Assembly: GCF_963677005.1 (NCBI RefSeq)
Contig: NZ_OY781616.1
Coordinates: forward strand, 875,501 to 939,500
From: Maridesulfovibrio sp.
GTDB taxonomy: Bacteria > Desulfobacterota > Desulfovibrionia > Desulfovibrionales > Desulfovibrionaceae
Length of the DNA stretch: 64,000 nt
Reading direction: 5' to 3'
Numbering within the stretch: position 1 is the first letter of the stretch; every line of letters begins with the position of its first letter. The notes under the pieces were generated by a model, which was not told where the DNA came from, made no database searches, and saw only the letters and a program-made list of their open reading frames with translations. Of the stretch, positions 18,743-27,558 are shown one piece after another. The position numbers were made by a program, and so were the translations under genes.

Positions 18743-18765
18743 CACATCTTGACGATGTGTTTTTT
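18743..18765 (+). terminator. Short hairpin with T tract upstream of the CbiL-like gene
   Basis: CACATC pairs with GATGTG around TTGAC, followed by TTTTTTATT. It lies in the leader of the next gene, 30 bases before its start, so it may act as a leader attenuator rather than a simple terminator. The stem is only 6 bp. Confidence 0.4.
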
Positions 18766-18792
18766 ATTGATCAACATAAAGGGTGCTTGAAA

Positions 18793-19419
18793 TTGAAAAT
18801 ACTATCTTTTCGAGTCGCGTTTTTGCTTATTGTGTTCATGCTTGCCGGAACTTCCGCCTATGCTCATAGGGTAAGCATTTTTGCTTATGTGGAGGGGAAT
18901 AAGATTTTTACTGAAAGTTATTTCAGCAAAAGCAAGCGGGTACATCAGGGCAAGGTAGAAGTTTTCAGTACTGCGGACGACAAGCTGCTGCTCTCGGGAG
19001 TAACGGATGATGACGGAAAATTCGATTTCGCCATTCCCGAAGAAGCTGAGAAGACAAAATGCGGCCTGCATCTGGTTCTTCATGCATCGGAGGGGCATCG
19101 CGGTGAATGGACGCTGGCTCCTGATGAGCTCTATCCGGCTTCGGAAGCAGCTGAAGAAAGTGTTGAGCCCGCATCTCAGTCGGAAGCGTCCTCTTCTGGA
19201 AGTTCGGCATCAAAGGCTCAGAGTTCTATCTCTTCCACTGAACTTTCCGAACTGAATTCCAGGCTGAAAGAACTCAATGCCAAGGTGGATACCGTGAAGC
19301 ATCTTCTTATTGAGCAGCAGGAAAAAGGACCGGGATTTCATGAAATAATTTCCGGAATAGGCTACATTCTCGGCCTTTTCGGAATTGCGGCTTTTTTCTC
19401 ATCGCGAAAAAGGGCGTAG
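18793..19419 (+). CDS. Periplasmic CbiL/metal-transport-associated-like protein
   Basis: About 208 residues if it starts at TTG 18793, which gives a clean signal peptide (MKILSFRVAFLLIVFMLAGT, cut after AYA). The mature part starts with AHRVSIFAYVEGNKIFTESYF and an Ig-like KVEVF...SGVTDDDGKFDF segment, as in proteins next to cobalt/nickel importers. Then come a Ser/Ala/Glu linker, a coiled coil (LSELNSRLKELNAKVDTVKH) and a C-terminal membrane helix with RKRA. No permease is adjacent, so the metal role is an inference. Confidence 0.65.
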   Translation: MKILSFRVAFLLIVFMLAGTSAYAHRVSIFAYVEGNKIFTESYFSKSKRVHQGKVEVFSTADDKLLLSGVTDDDGKFDFAIPEEAEKTKCGLHLVLHASEGHRGEWTLAPDELYPASEAAEESVEPASQSEASSSGSSASKAQSSISSTELSELNSRLKELNAKVDTVKHLLIEQQEKGPGFHEIISGIGYILGLFGIAAFFSSRKRA

Positions 19420-19447
19420 AAATATTAAAACCAAATGGAGTGCGTAG

Positions 19448-20209
19448 ATGCGTAAATTGACTGTGCTGTTTGTGGCTTCTTTACTTGTTCTGGCTTTCAG
19501 CGGTTCCGCGCTGGCTCATTTCGGTATGCTGATTCCCGAAAGTTCCATTGTCCTGCCTGCTAAAAAATCGGCCGGGCTTGAGCTTTCATTTTCACATCCT
19601 TTTGAAGGGCACGGAATGAATCTTGTAACCCCTAAAAAATTCAGTGTATATTATGATGGTCAGGAAACCGATCTTCTTTCTGCTTTGAAGAAAACCAAAA
19701 TCATGGATCATGATGCATTCAAAGTGGAGTACAAGTTCAAACGTCCGGGCATGTACACATTTTTCATGGAACCGACCCCCTACCCCGAACCGGCTGAAGA
19801 CAACTACATCATTCATTACACCAAAACCGTTGTCTCCGCGTTCAACGAAGGTGAAGACTGGAACAAACCTCTCGGCGTGAAGACTGAAATCATTCCTTTG
19901 ACCCGTCCCTGGGGCAACTATGCCGGAAACGTATTTCAGGGGGTAGTCATGCTGGACGGCAAACCCGCTCCTTATACCCGCGTTGAAGTGGAATACTACA
20001 ACAAGGATTCCAAATACGTAGCTCCTTTCGAGTGCATGGTTACCCAGGAAGTTCTGTGCGATGCCAACGGTGTGTTCACCTTTGTATGCCCGAAAGCAGG
20101 CTGGTGGGGATTTGCCGGACTCAATGACGCCGACTACAAAATAAAAGGTAAAGATGTTGAACTCGGCGCAGTCCTTTGGATTGAAATGATTCCTTATAAA
20201 ACCAAATAG
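19448..20209 (+). CDS. DUF4198-family periplasmic protein (metal uptake type)
   Basis: 253 residues with a signal peptide (…SGSALAHFGMLIPESS). The mature N-terminus begins with a histidine, and HPFEGHGMN, EDNYIIHYTK, and the C-terminal PKAGWWGFAGLND match the DUF4198 family, which is often found with nickel or cobalt ABC/ECF importers. It follows the CbiL-like gene by 28 bp and ends at a terminator, so the two form a two-gene unit without a transporter. Confidence 0.75.
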   Translation: MRKLTVLFVASLLVLAFSGSALAHFGMLIPESSIVLPAKKSAGLELSFSHPFEGHGMNLVTPKKFSVYYDGQETDLLSALKKTKIMDHDAFKVEYKFKRPGMYTFFMEPTPYPEPAEDNYIIHYTKTVVSAFNEGEDWNKPLGVKTEIIPLTRPWGNYAGNVFQGVVMLDGKPAPYTRVEVEYYNKDSKYVAPFECMVTQEVLCDANGVFTFVCPKAGWWGFAGLNDADYKIKGKDVELGAVLWIEMIPYKTK

Positions 20210-20233
20210 TTCTATTTATAAACCGATTTAAGT

Positions 20234-20265
20234 GTAAAGGCCGGGGCATTTGCTTCGGCCTTTAC
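20234..20265 (+). terminator. Terminator after the DUF4198 gene
   Basis: GTAAAGGCCG pairs with CGGCCTTTAC around GGGCATTTGCTT. The T run after the stem is weak, so it may be bidirectional. Confidence 0.65.
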
Positions 20266-20356
20266 ATTTGCGCTTTCTAACCTTATTGATCAGTTATCAG
20301 GATATCTATTTTGGGGTAAAAACTGCTGGATCAGGCGGTTACAACACGGAGTTTGG

Positions 20357-21784
20357 ATGCGCAACCCGCAGGTCCTTATAGTCGATGACAGCAAAACCAT
20401 ACGCTCGGTTATCTGTTCCCAACTCAAGCGCCATTCCATAGATGTAACGGAAGCTGTGGACGGTCTTGAGGGGCTTGCCCTTACCCGTGAAAATCACTAC
20501 GATCTGGTCATTACCGATATTACCATGCCGGGCATCAACGGCTACCAGCTGTGCTCTGAAATCAAAAACAACCCGGATACCCAGTCCACTCCTGTCATCA
20601 TCCTTTCCAGTAATGAAAAAAATGAACATATCGAAAAAGGTTTTGAAGTCGGGGCGGCTGCATATGTGACCAAGAACAACGCCCGGCAGGAACTGATTCC
20701 GTATATTCAGGAAATTCTGAATCGGTCCAAGATTCTGCGGGACCGTCTTGTTCTGGTTGTTGATGACTCCAAGTACATACTTAAAATAGTTGATGCAGGT
20801 CTCTCTGCGGCCGGGTTCAAGGTGGTTACGGCGTCCAATGGAGCCGAGGCATTTGAAATTGTCAGCCAGGTAGCTCCCGACCTTATTCTGTCCGATATCT
20901 GTATGCCGGTTATGGACGGCATAGAGTTCTGCGAGAAAGTGCAGAACCATCCCGATCTTTCGCATATTCCGTTTGTCATAATGAGTTCGGGCTCCGACCG
21001 CAGAACAATGCGCGAACTGCTGCACAAAGGCGCAGCCGCTTTTCTGGTAAAACCGTTCAACATTGACCAGTTGGTGATAACCGCGGAAAAGCTTTTAAGC
21101 GATCACTTCCGGATTCTCCTGCAGCAGCGCGAGCTTTTGAAGAAAGAGCGCACCCTGCTCATGGGCAGTATAACCAGTCTTGTTCAGGCACTGGAAGCAA
21201 GGGATTCCTATACACGCGGCCATTCGGATACAGTCTCTTTCCTATCCGTAAAGACTGCTGAAAAGCTGAGATTGCCGGAAAAGGACGTGGAGCGCATCGA
21301 GTTTGCGGCAAAGCTGCACGATCTTGGGAAAATAGGAATACGTGACGATATCCTGTTGAAAAACGGGCCGCTCAGCGAGCAGGAATTTTCTGTAATCAAA
21401 AAGCACCCTATTCTTGGTGCTGAAATACTGAAGCCAATTCCAAGCATGGAAGACATTATCCCTGCTGTGCTGCATCATCATGAAAAGATGAACGGAAGCG
21501 GTTATCCGCACGGGCTGACAACAACAGAAATACCCCTGTGGGCCAGAATCATATCCGTATCCGACGTGTACGATGCCCTGACGACAGACCGGCCCTACAA
21601 GAAGGCTTTTACCCACAAGGCGGCCATGGAATTTATTGAGGATAAGGCTGATAATGAATTATGCCCTGAATGCACAAGAGCTTTTCAGGCCGTTATGAGT
21701 GATTTTCAACCGGAAACGGTCAAGCGGATCAGCATGGCTGCAGTTTGTCCAGGCCGGAAACTTCCCACGCTTTCTCCTTGCTGA
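20357..21784 (+). CDS. Double-receiver HD-GYP response regulator
   Basis: 475 residues. REC1 (residues ~4-120) has DD at 10-11 and the phospho-acceptor in VITDITMPG (D54). REC2 (~130-250) has LSDICMPVMDG. The C-terminal ~200 residues are an HD-GYP domain: HDLGKIGI, HPILGAEIL, VLHHHEKMNGSGYPHGL, ISVSDVYDALTTDRPYK. HD-GYP enzymes hydrolyse cyclic di-GMP, so this is a phosphorelay-controlled phosphodiesterase. No kinase is adjacent. The 3' end overlaps a small gene on the other strand. Confidence 0.93.
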   Translation: MRNPQVLIVDDSKTIRSVICSQLKRHSIDVTEAVDGLEGLALTRENHYDLVITDITMPGINGYQLCSEIKNNPDTQSTPVIILSSNEKNEHIEKGFEVGAAAYVTKNNARQELIPYIQEILNRSKILRDRLVLVVDDSKYILKIVDAGLSAAGFKVVTASNGAEAFEIVSQVAPDLILSDICMPVMDGIEFCEKVQNHPDLSHIPFVIMSSGSDRRTMRELLHKGAAAFLVKPFNIDQLVITAEKLLSDHFRILLQQRELLKKERTLLMGSITSLVQALEARDSYTRGHSDTVSFLSVKTAEKLRLPEKDVERIEFAAKLHDLGKIGIRDDILLKNGPLSEQEFSVIKKHPILGAEILKPIPSMEDIIPAVLHHHEKMNGSGYPHGLTTTEIPLWARIISVSDVYDALTTDRPYKKAFTHKAAMEFIEDKADNELCPECTRAFQAVMSDFQPETVKRISMAAVCPGRKLPTLSPC

Positions 21785-21932
21785 TCTCTTCCGCCTCGGC
21801 GAGGATTGTTTTTTCCATATCACAGTCAACATCACCGCTCTCTTCCACTCCCATCTGAAAAAGCCTCTGCTGGTTGGTGTCATAAATATAGGCGTTGTCT
21901 TCGTACAGATAGAATTTGAAAGGATTCTGCAT
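21729..21932 (-). CDS. Small acidic protein, unknown
   Basis: 67 residues, preceded on its strand by AAGGGGAAAACA, a good ribosome binding site. Sequence features include KFYLYEDNAYIYDTNQQRLF and an acidic helical tail (DMEKTILAEAEEISKEKAWEV). It converges on and overlaps the HD-GYP gene by 56 bases. No domain is recognised; the RBS and codon character argue that it is real. Confidence 0.6.
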   Translation of the reverse strand: MQNPFKFYLYEDNAYIYDTNQQRLFQMGVEESGDVDCDMEKTILAEAEEISKEKAWEVSGLDKLQPC

Positions 21933-22060
21933 TGTTTTCCCCTTGTTCTTATGAATTATTGTTTGGTTTTTCTAGCACTTTGCGCAATGACAAGGAAGGG
22001 GTATTGCTGTAACATTTTCAAAATACTGAACCCTGAATCGGAATGTTTCAAGGAGTTGTC

Positions 22061-22390
22061 ATGAAGTCCGGTTTTTTTTCCGCAATGCTTATGCTTGTTT
22101 TTCTGATGCAGCTTATGTGTCTATCGGCGTTTGCCGGCACCACGATATACCGCTGCGGAGAGTCCGGCAGCTGTATTGACGAGCGGGTCAATTTCGGTAC
22201 TGTCCAGATCCGCTGCACCGATGCTGTCGGAACCATGAATGCTTCCTGGGTGTGCGAATATGAGGCCGAATACTCCTGCCGCAACGAGATGACCGGAGAG
22301 GTCCGCACCGGAGGATTTGATCCTCTTTCAACTTCGTTGTGCGAGCGTCTTTGCGGGGCCTGCAAGGCCGGGTGGAAACAAATAAAGTAA
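22061..22390 (+). CDS. Small secreted cysteine-rich protein
   Basis: 109 residues from the ATG preceded by CAAGGAGTTGTC; an upstream ATG would add 6 residues. A signal peptide ends near LSAFAGTT. The mature ~85 residues carry at least eight cysteines (YRCGESGSC, RCTDAV, WVCEYEAEYSC, LCERLCGACKAGW), suggesting disulfides or a metal site. No family is recognised. Confidence 0.7.
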   Translation: MKSGFFSAMLMLVFLMQLMCLSAFAGTTIYRCGESGSCIDERVNFGTVQIRCTDAVGTMNASWVCEYEAEYSCRNEMTGEVRTGGFDPLSTSLCERLCGACKAGWKQIK

Positions 22391-22525
22391 AAGAGCTTGC
22401 CAACAGGCAGGCAATGGGATAATCACAACTTCCTTCACCTTGCAGGGGCAGTTTCTTTTGATCCGACACCCTTGCATCATTTTCAGGCTGTATTATCATA
22501 TAGTCAGTGAAAGGTTCTTTGAAAT

Positions 22526-22885
22526 GGGGGCGCACTGGTTTCGACGGGGGTGAAAGAAGCCAAGATTGCAGGTCGTGGCGCCGCTGGCCACGTAAAAAGC
22601 GGCACAATCATAATTGCCAACGACAATTACGATTACGCAATGGCAGCTTAATTAAGCTGACCATGTCATAGCTTTGATGTCTGATATTAGCTTTGACAAC
22701 AACCCCATCAGGCTGGCCATTCTTCTGTTGCACGTCCAGAAGGAGGTAAGAACCCAGCACGCGCTGGTCCATGTGTTGCCTGTTCAGGGGCGTTCATGTG
22801 GGCGAGATTCAATACTTGAACTAAACCTGTAGACATCTTGGTGGAGCATTCTCGGACGGGGGTTCGATTCCCCCCGCCTCCACCA
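22526..22885 (+). ncRNA. ssrA: Transfer-messenger RNA
   Basis: The 5' end GGGGGCGCACTGGTTTCGAC and the 3' end GGTTCGATTCCCCCCGCC-TCCACCA form the tRNA-like domain with a 7-bp acceptor stem (one G-U). The tag reading frame at 22616-22651 encodes ANDNYDYAMAA then TAA TTAA. The molecule rescues stalled ribosomes with SmpB. Its 3' end is the attachment site of the following integrated element, and the inserted copy keeps the full functional 3' sequence. Confidence 0.97.
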
Positions 22886-22886
22886 T
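22863..22886. repeat. Left attachment site in the ssrA 3' end
   Basis: 24 bp starting TTCGATTCCCCCCG and ending CTCCACCAT recur at 38954-38977 with two mismatches; the last 16 bp are identical. This is the T-arm and acceptor end of tmRNA, the usual crossover zone for tyrosine recombinases. The integrase gene begins 200 bp inside. Confidence 0.88.
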
Positions 22887-22930
22887 TTCATTGATTTCAT
22901 GCTGTCCCATACAGTTTCACAAAGAACGCT

Positions 22931-22968
22931 AAACCCTTGTTATTCATACGAATAGCAAGGGTTTTTTT
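22931..22968 (+). terminator. Terminator just after ssrA/attL
   Basis: AAACCCTTGTTATTC pairs with GAATAGCAAGGGTTT across a 4-base loop, followed by TTTT. The stem is inside the element and would end tmRNA transcription before the integrase. Confidence 0.85.
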
Positions 22969-23089
22969 CGTTTCTTCTACGTTCGTTATAGTTCGCTTAA
23001 CCCCGTTGACATCCGTGGTTTGATATGGGTAGACGATCGAGTATATCGCAAATACTCATCCAATCTACCCGCAAAAAGGAGGAACCCGC

Positions 23090-24286
23090 ATGGCTCTTAC
23101 CGTAAAGCAGATTCAAGCCGCAAAACCCAAAAAGAAATTGTACCGCCTTGGGGATTCAAACGGACTGTGTCTTGAAGTCACCCCCTCAGGCACAAAATTA
23201 TGGAGATACCGGTATCGTTTTAACGGCAAAGAAAAAATGATGGCCATAGGCTCATTCCCTGCGACTAGCCTCAAAGAAGCACGAGATAAGCGAGATGAAC
23301 AACGTAAAATTCTAGAACGAGGTATAAACCCCTCCGAATACAAAAAAGACCAGCAAGCAGCGGCAAGTGGAGAAAATGAATTTGAATCAATTGCCCGCGA
23401 ATGGCACACCAAATTCAAAAACACATGGACCGTAGGACACGCCCAAACTATTCTCAGCCGTCTTGAACTAAACTGTTTCCCTTGGATCGGCAAAATGATT
23501 GTCAGTGAGATTGAACCGCCGGATATCTTAAAAGTCCTCAGAAGAATTGAAAGCCGGGGTGCGCTTGAAACAGCCCACCGTGTACGCAGCATTCTCGGTC
23601 AGGTTTTACGTTATGCCGTAGCCACCGGCCGCGCCACCCGTGACGCTACTTCAGACCTTAAAGGTGCTCTTCCGCCAGTGAAGCACAAACACATGGCGAC
23701 AATAACCGATCCTAAACAAATCGGCCCCCTTCTCAACAGTATTGATGAATATGAAGGCAGACACATAACCAAGTGCGCTTTGCAACTAGCTCCGTTAGTT
23801 TTCGTCCGTCCCGGAGAACTGAGGCACGGCTTATGGAGTGAAGTTGACCTTGAAGCCGCAGAATGGCGAATCCCTGCGGGTAAAATGAAAGCCCGTCGCC
23901 CACATATCGTTCCATTATCCAGGCAAGCCTTAGAAATTTTATATGAACTAAAACCACTGACCGGTGATGGTGAGTTTCTATTTCCAAGTGTACGCAGCAA
24001 GCTAACGCCCATGAGTGAAAACACTGTCAACGGAGCGTTGCGCCGCCTTGGCTACACCAAAGAAGAACTCACAGGACACGGTTTCCGCTCCATGGCTTCA
24101 ACCAACCTTAATGAAAACGGTTGGAAGCCAGACGTGATTGAAAGACAGCTTGCTCACGTTGAAGGCAACAGCGTGCGTGCAGCTTATAACCATGCCGATT
24201 ATCTCCCGGAACGGCGTAAGATGATGCAATGGTGGGCTGATTATTTAGATGCTTTGAAGAATGAGGATGAGATACCCAGCATTTAA
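23090..24286 (+). CDS. int: P4-type tyrosine recombinase/integrase
   Basis: 398 residues. N-terminal DUF4102 arm-binding domain (LTVKQIQAAKPKKKLYRLGD, LCLEVTPSGTKLWRYRY), SAM-like core-binding domain, then the catalytic domain with the first arginine in FVRPGELR, the HGFRSMAS box (H..R), QLAHVEGNSVRAAYNHADY with the second histidine region and tyrosine. An AAAAAGGAGG ribosome site precedes the ATG. It catalyses integration at ssrA; position next to attL is typical. Confidence 0.95.
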   Translation: MALTVKQIQAAKPKKKLYRLGDSNGLCLEVTPSGTKLWRYRYRFNGKEKMMAIGSFPATSLKEARDKRDEQRKILERGINPSEYKKDQQAAASGENEFESIAREWHTKFKNTWTVGHAQTILSRLELNCFPWIGKMIVSEIEPPDILKVLRRIESRGALETAHRVRSILGQVLRYAVATGRATRDATSDLKGALPPVKHKHMATITDPKQIGPLLNSIDEYEGRHITKCALQLAPLVFVRPGELRHGLWSEVDLEAAEWRIPAGKMKARRPHIVPLSRQALEILYELKPLTGDGEFLFPSVRSKLTPMSENTVNGALRRLGYTKEELTGHGFRSMASTNLNENGWKPDVIERQLAHVEGNSVRAAYNHADYLPERRKMMQWWADYLDALKNEDEIPSI

Positions 24287-24297
24287 GGAGATCAACT

Positions 24298-24948
24298 ATG
24301 ATAGCTAAATTGACACGCACAGCATTGAGAATGACGGCTTTAACTTTTATAATCTTTGAAGTAATGATTCTCTTAGGTCAGCTTTTTACTCTTTCCATGC
24401 TTGACGCTATATATATCGATATCAGCACGACAGCACAGGTAGCAATAATTATATTTAGTATGCTTCTATTTTATTACTCATGCAAGTACACGCATACTAC
24501 ATACGAAAAAGCATGGCTACATAGAACATTAGAACAGGTTATTGAAGGAAGATTGCTTGAACGAAAAAGTATCATTAATGCTCAAAAGATTGAGTCAGAA
24601 GAAAAAATAGCAACACAACTTCATGAAAAAGGTTTAACAACAGACGAATATATTAATGCCTTAGAGCAGCATGTCGAATCATTAAGAGCCGAGCTTGAGG
24701 AAGCACATGAAACAATAAATAAAAACAATTGGAAAAAGTGGTTTAATCCTGCGTGTAAAGCTATGGCTGATACGATTAGAGAGAATACTACACATAGGGC
24801 TGACCGTGTCATAGTCAAACAAAAAGACTTTTATGCTCGTGTAATTTCTCACTACCCCGACTATAAAAATCTAAAGGGTAAACCATTTGGATCAGCTTTA
24901 TCTGAAGCATGGAGTTGTATGCCAAAAGGGGTAAAACTCGACGACTGA
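24298..24948 (+). CDS. Membrane protein with coiled coil, unknown
   Basis: 216 residues, AT-rich. Two hydrophobic segments near residues 12-30 and 40-65 are followed by a long Glu/Lys-rich coiled coil (residues ~80-145) and a soluble tail. It starts 12 bp after the integrase with AAGGAG, so it may be cotranscribed. No family recognised; possible roles include element maintenance or entry exclusion, but nothing in the sequence decides. Confidence 0.65.
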   Translation: MIAKLTRTALRMTALTFIIFEVMILLGQLFTLSMLDAIYIDISTTAQVAIIIFSMLLFYYSCKYTHTTYEKAWLHRTLEQVIEGRLLERKSIINAQKIESEEKIATQLHEKGLTTDEYINALEQHVESLRAELEEAHETINKNNWKKWFNPACKAMADTIRENTTHRADRVIVKQKDFYARVISHYPDYKNLKGKPFGSALSEAWSCMPKGVKLDD

Positions 24949-25139
24949 CAGCATAATACGGATAAAAATTTCAATTTAAACCCAAATTATAAAACTGTTT
25001 CTCTCAAAAAAAGATCCAACTTTTTAGTATATTAGAAAAAAACATTTATTTTTTACCCCTTTTACCCCTTCAACCCGTCTAGCAAACAAATTCGATTCTT
25101 GTAGGCTTTCCTCAAACGTCAAAAAACGGAGGAAAGCTT

Positions 25140-25364
25140 ATGAGAACCGAATCAAACCAGACTTCATACCACTTGCCTAATACGGGCTTTGTGAGACTTG
25201 TAGATGTCCTGAAGGTCATCCCGGTATCTAAAACAACATGGTGGAAAGGTATCCAGACCGGAAGATTCCCGAAGCCGGTCAAACTCACTGAGCGCACAAC
25301 AGCATGGCGTGTTTGTGATATTCGTAGACTGATTGAAGAACTCCCAAATCAGAGCGAAGCCTAA
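25140..25364 (+). CDS. AlpA-family DNA-binding regulator
   Basis: 74 residues, good RBS (CGGAGGAAAGCTT). The sequence LPNTGFVRLVDVLKVIPVSK TTWWKGIQTGRFPKPVKL (split) is the winged MerR-like HTH of AlpA/excisionase proteins. In P4-like elements such proteins control the integrase or act in excision. It is followed after one base by the DUF3987 gene. Confidence 0.88.
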   Translation: MRTESNQTSYHLPNTGFVRLVDVLKVIPVSKTTWWKGIQTGRFPKPVKLTERTTAWRVCDIRRLIEELPNQSEA

Positions 25365-25365
25365 C

Positions 25366-26985
25366 ATGTCTAATATGGCGTCCATGGCTTTTGAGGGGAG
25401 TAACCTGCTCCCCTCGCCAACCTCTTTCCCGCAAGGAGTTCTTCCGGCCAGTGTTGAAGACTCGCTATCTGTAGCGGCTTCAGCTTTTACGGTTCCTTTT
25501 GCCGTTCCTGCCGTAACCTTTCTTGCTGTGATCGGTGCAGCCGTCGGAAGAACCAGAGGCCTTGAAGTTAAACCAAGCTGGATCACGCACCCAAATCTAT
25601 ACTGGGCCCTTGTAGCGCGGTCAGGCATGGGTAAAAGTCCGTGCTCAAATGCCATATTGAAACCAATTCATGAGCAAGAAAATGCTGCATTTAAAGAGCA
25701 TAAGCGAGAGTTAGAAGCATACGAGCTGGAATTAAGGGAATGGCAAAGCTCTTTTGCTCGCGCTCAACGCAAAAACGACACACTTCCAGACAAACCCATC
25801 TACCCTACTTGGGAGCAAATTTACGTTGAGGACAGTACCACGCAGGCCGTGGGATCAATTCTGTCCAATAATCCCCGTGGCATTCTCTGGTACCGTGATG
25901 AACTTTCCGGCCTGCTGGCCGATCTAGGCCGCTACGACAATAAAGGCAGTGACGGAGGCGACAAGGCTCGTCTGCTTTCCGCATACGATTGTGGTGCATG
26001 GAAAGTATCTCGCAGCACTAAAGATGCCCTTCACATACCGCACGCCTGCGTTTCTATCTTCGGGACAGTCCAGCCGGATCTGCTTCCATCACTCTTCAAG
26101 CATAAGGATACCGTTTCCGGCTTCCTGCCTCGATTCCTTTTCATTCGTTGTGAGCAAGAAGCTCCGCCCCTATGGACATCAGAAAGTTTTGATGGAGAAC
26201 CGGCTGAGCATATCCATGGATTCATTCATCAGGCATTAGACTTGAATTTTGGTCCGGAGAACTCCCCTGAAATAATAAAGCTATCCGATGCGGCCAAACA
26301 CAAAGTCAAAGACTGGTACGACAATCAGGTTCTATCTCATTGGTATCAACCGGAGCTTGAACAATTCGAATCTCTTGCACCTAAGTTACGCGGTGCTTTC
26401 TTCAAAATCTGCCTGATTATTCACATGTTGGACTGCTGGAGCACAGGCAAATCTGAGATGAGCCCTGTTCATCATGAATCAATTCAGCGAACCATTGTTT
26501 TAATGGAATGGCTTCAGGAACAACAAAGACAAGTCTGGACCCTACTTTCTGCCGGGAATAAATTTCAGGAAGCTTCAGCCATTGAACGGAGAGTTGCGCA
26601 AGCAATTGTTGCTCTTTCCAAAGAGCTAAATCAGGCTCTGCTTCCCACCTCACGTATTGTTGAATTCCTTAATCGTGAATTGCCAGAATCATTTCACATC
26701 AAGCCGGATGCAGTTGGCAAAACATACAAAAAATTAGGCATCGAAACCGGACGTAGCAGCAAAGAACGTGGCGCTAAACTGACCCCGGAAATCATCGAAA
26801 CGCTTTCAAGATACTTCCCAGTAGAAAAAGGTGTCATAGGCGTCACAGATGTCACTGGGAACAATAAAAGTTTAGAATTTCAGGGTGATAACCAAGTGAC
26901 ATCTAAGGTGACACCTATTTTTCAGGTGTCATCAGGCGTCACTACTAAAAATGGTCATGAAAACAAGGACCTACAACAGGAATGA
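25366..26985 (+). CDS. DUF3987 protein (element replication/primase-helicase type)
   Basis: 539 residues from the ATG at 25366, just after the AlpA stop. An N-terminal segment with ALVARSGMGKSPCSNAI (P-loop-like), a DELSGLLADLGRY acid motif, and the DUF3987 core RLLSAYDCGAWKVSR and IFGTVQPDLLPSLF are present. The C-terminal ~100 residues include a likely winged helix (LPTSRIVEFLNRELPESFHI). DUF3987 proteins sit next to AlpA in many integrative elements and are thought to help element replication. Confidence 0.82.
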   Translation: MSNMASMAFEGSNLLPSPTSFPQGVLPASVEDSLSVAASAFTVPFAVPAVTFLAVIGAAVGRTRGLEVKPSWITHPNLYWALVARSGMGKSPCSNAILKPIHEQENAAFKEHKRELEAYELELREWQSSFARAQRKNDTLPDKPIYPTWEQIYVEDSTTQAVGSILSNNPRGILWYRDELSGLLADLGRYDNKGSDGGDKARLLSAYDCGAWKVSRSTKDALHIPHACVSIFGTVQPDLLPSLFKHKDTVSGFLPRFLFIRCEQEAPPLWTSESFDGEPAEHIHGFIHQALDLNFGPENSPEIIKLSDAAKHKVKDWYDNQVLSHWYQPELEQFESLAPKLRGAFFKICLIIHMLDCWSTGKSEMSPVHHESIQRTIVLMEWLQEQQRQVWTLLSAGNKFQEASAIERRVAQAIVALSKELNQALLPTSRIVEFLNRELPESFHIKPDAVGKTYKKLGIETGRSSKERGAKLTPEIIETLSRYFPVEKGVIGVTDVTGNNKSLEFQGDNQVTSKVTPIFQVSSGVTTKNGHENKDLQQE

Positions 26986-27099
26986 CGGCTATGACACCTA
27001 TGACACGTATTTTAGGGTTCAATACTTATTTGGGTCCAAGGGCTCTCACATTTCTTCATGGAGTTAAACCTGCAGCCCAATTTCGCGCCAGCACGATAG

Positions 27100-27215
27100 A
27101 CCAAGATTCGTACATAGTAATGTGCTGTAGCTGTCCAAGCCAGTTTACCCAATGTTGCACACTGGGAACTGGCGAGGGAGATTCTCTCCCTTCGATCCCA
27201 CGTAAGATTAAGAGC
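27100..27215 (-). other. Candidate origin of transfer (oriT)
   Basis: This gap directly before the mobilization genes has, on the minus strand at 27143-27136, CTGGCTTG, close to the CTGG/CTTA nick sequence known for ColE1-type relaxases. Nearby are inverted repeats, including GGGAGATTCTCTCCC at about 27175-27189. The location upstream of mbeC is that of known oriT sites. No function has been tested. Confidence 0.35.
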
Positions 27216-27252
27216 CGTGCAAGCACTCCACTCTCTGCGAGGTTTGGACTCC

Positions 27253-27558
27253 ATGAAGAATAATGAAGAGAAACGCACCGAGTTCGTGAACACACGTGTC
27301 ACTCCTTCGGAAAAGAAAATACTCAAGCTTCAGGCTGAAGCCGAAGACATGAGTCTAGGCGATTATGTGCGCGAGAAACTGAATCGCCCACGAGTCAGGA
27401 AAACAAAAGCAGAAAGACAAAAAGTCATCCACTTGGCCCGCATCGGCAACAACATGAACCAAATAGCTCGTTGGGCAAATACTTATAAGAAAAATGCTGA
27501 AGCTGCACAGGTGGTTCTAGCTCTCCTCGAAATAAAGGAGCAGCTCAAATGCTTATGA
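27253..27558 (+). CDS. MobC/MbeC-like relaxosome accessory protein
   Basis: 101 residues from the ATG with a GAGG site upstream. A ribbon-helix-helix-like N-terminus (FVNTRVTPSEKKILKLQAEA) and a MobC C-terminus (LARIGNNMNQIARWANTYKKNAEA) match the family that opens oriT DNA for the relaxase. It overlaps the relaxase gene by 10 bases, the same order as mbeC-mbeA in ColE1. Confidence 0.88.
   Translation: MKNNEEKRTEFVNTRVTPSEKKILKLQAEAEDMSLGDYVREKLNRPRVRKTKAERQKVIHLARIGNNMNQIARWANTYKKNAEAAQVVLALLEIKEQLKCL

Noticed and set aside
26982..27263. 93-residue frame between the DUF3987 gene and mbeC
   Set aside because: Overlaps the likely oriT and mbeC start, has no ribosome site and an unusual composition; treated as non-coding.
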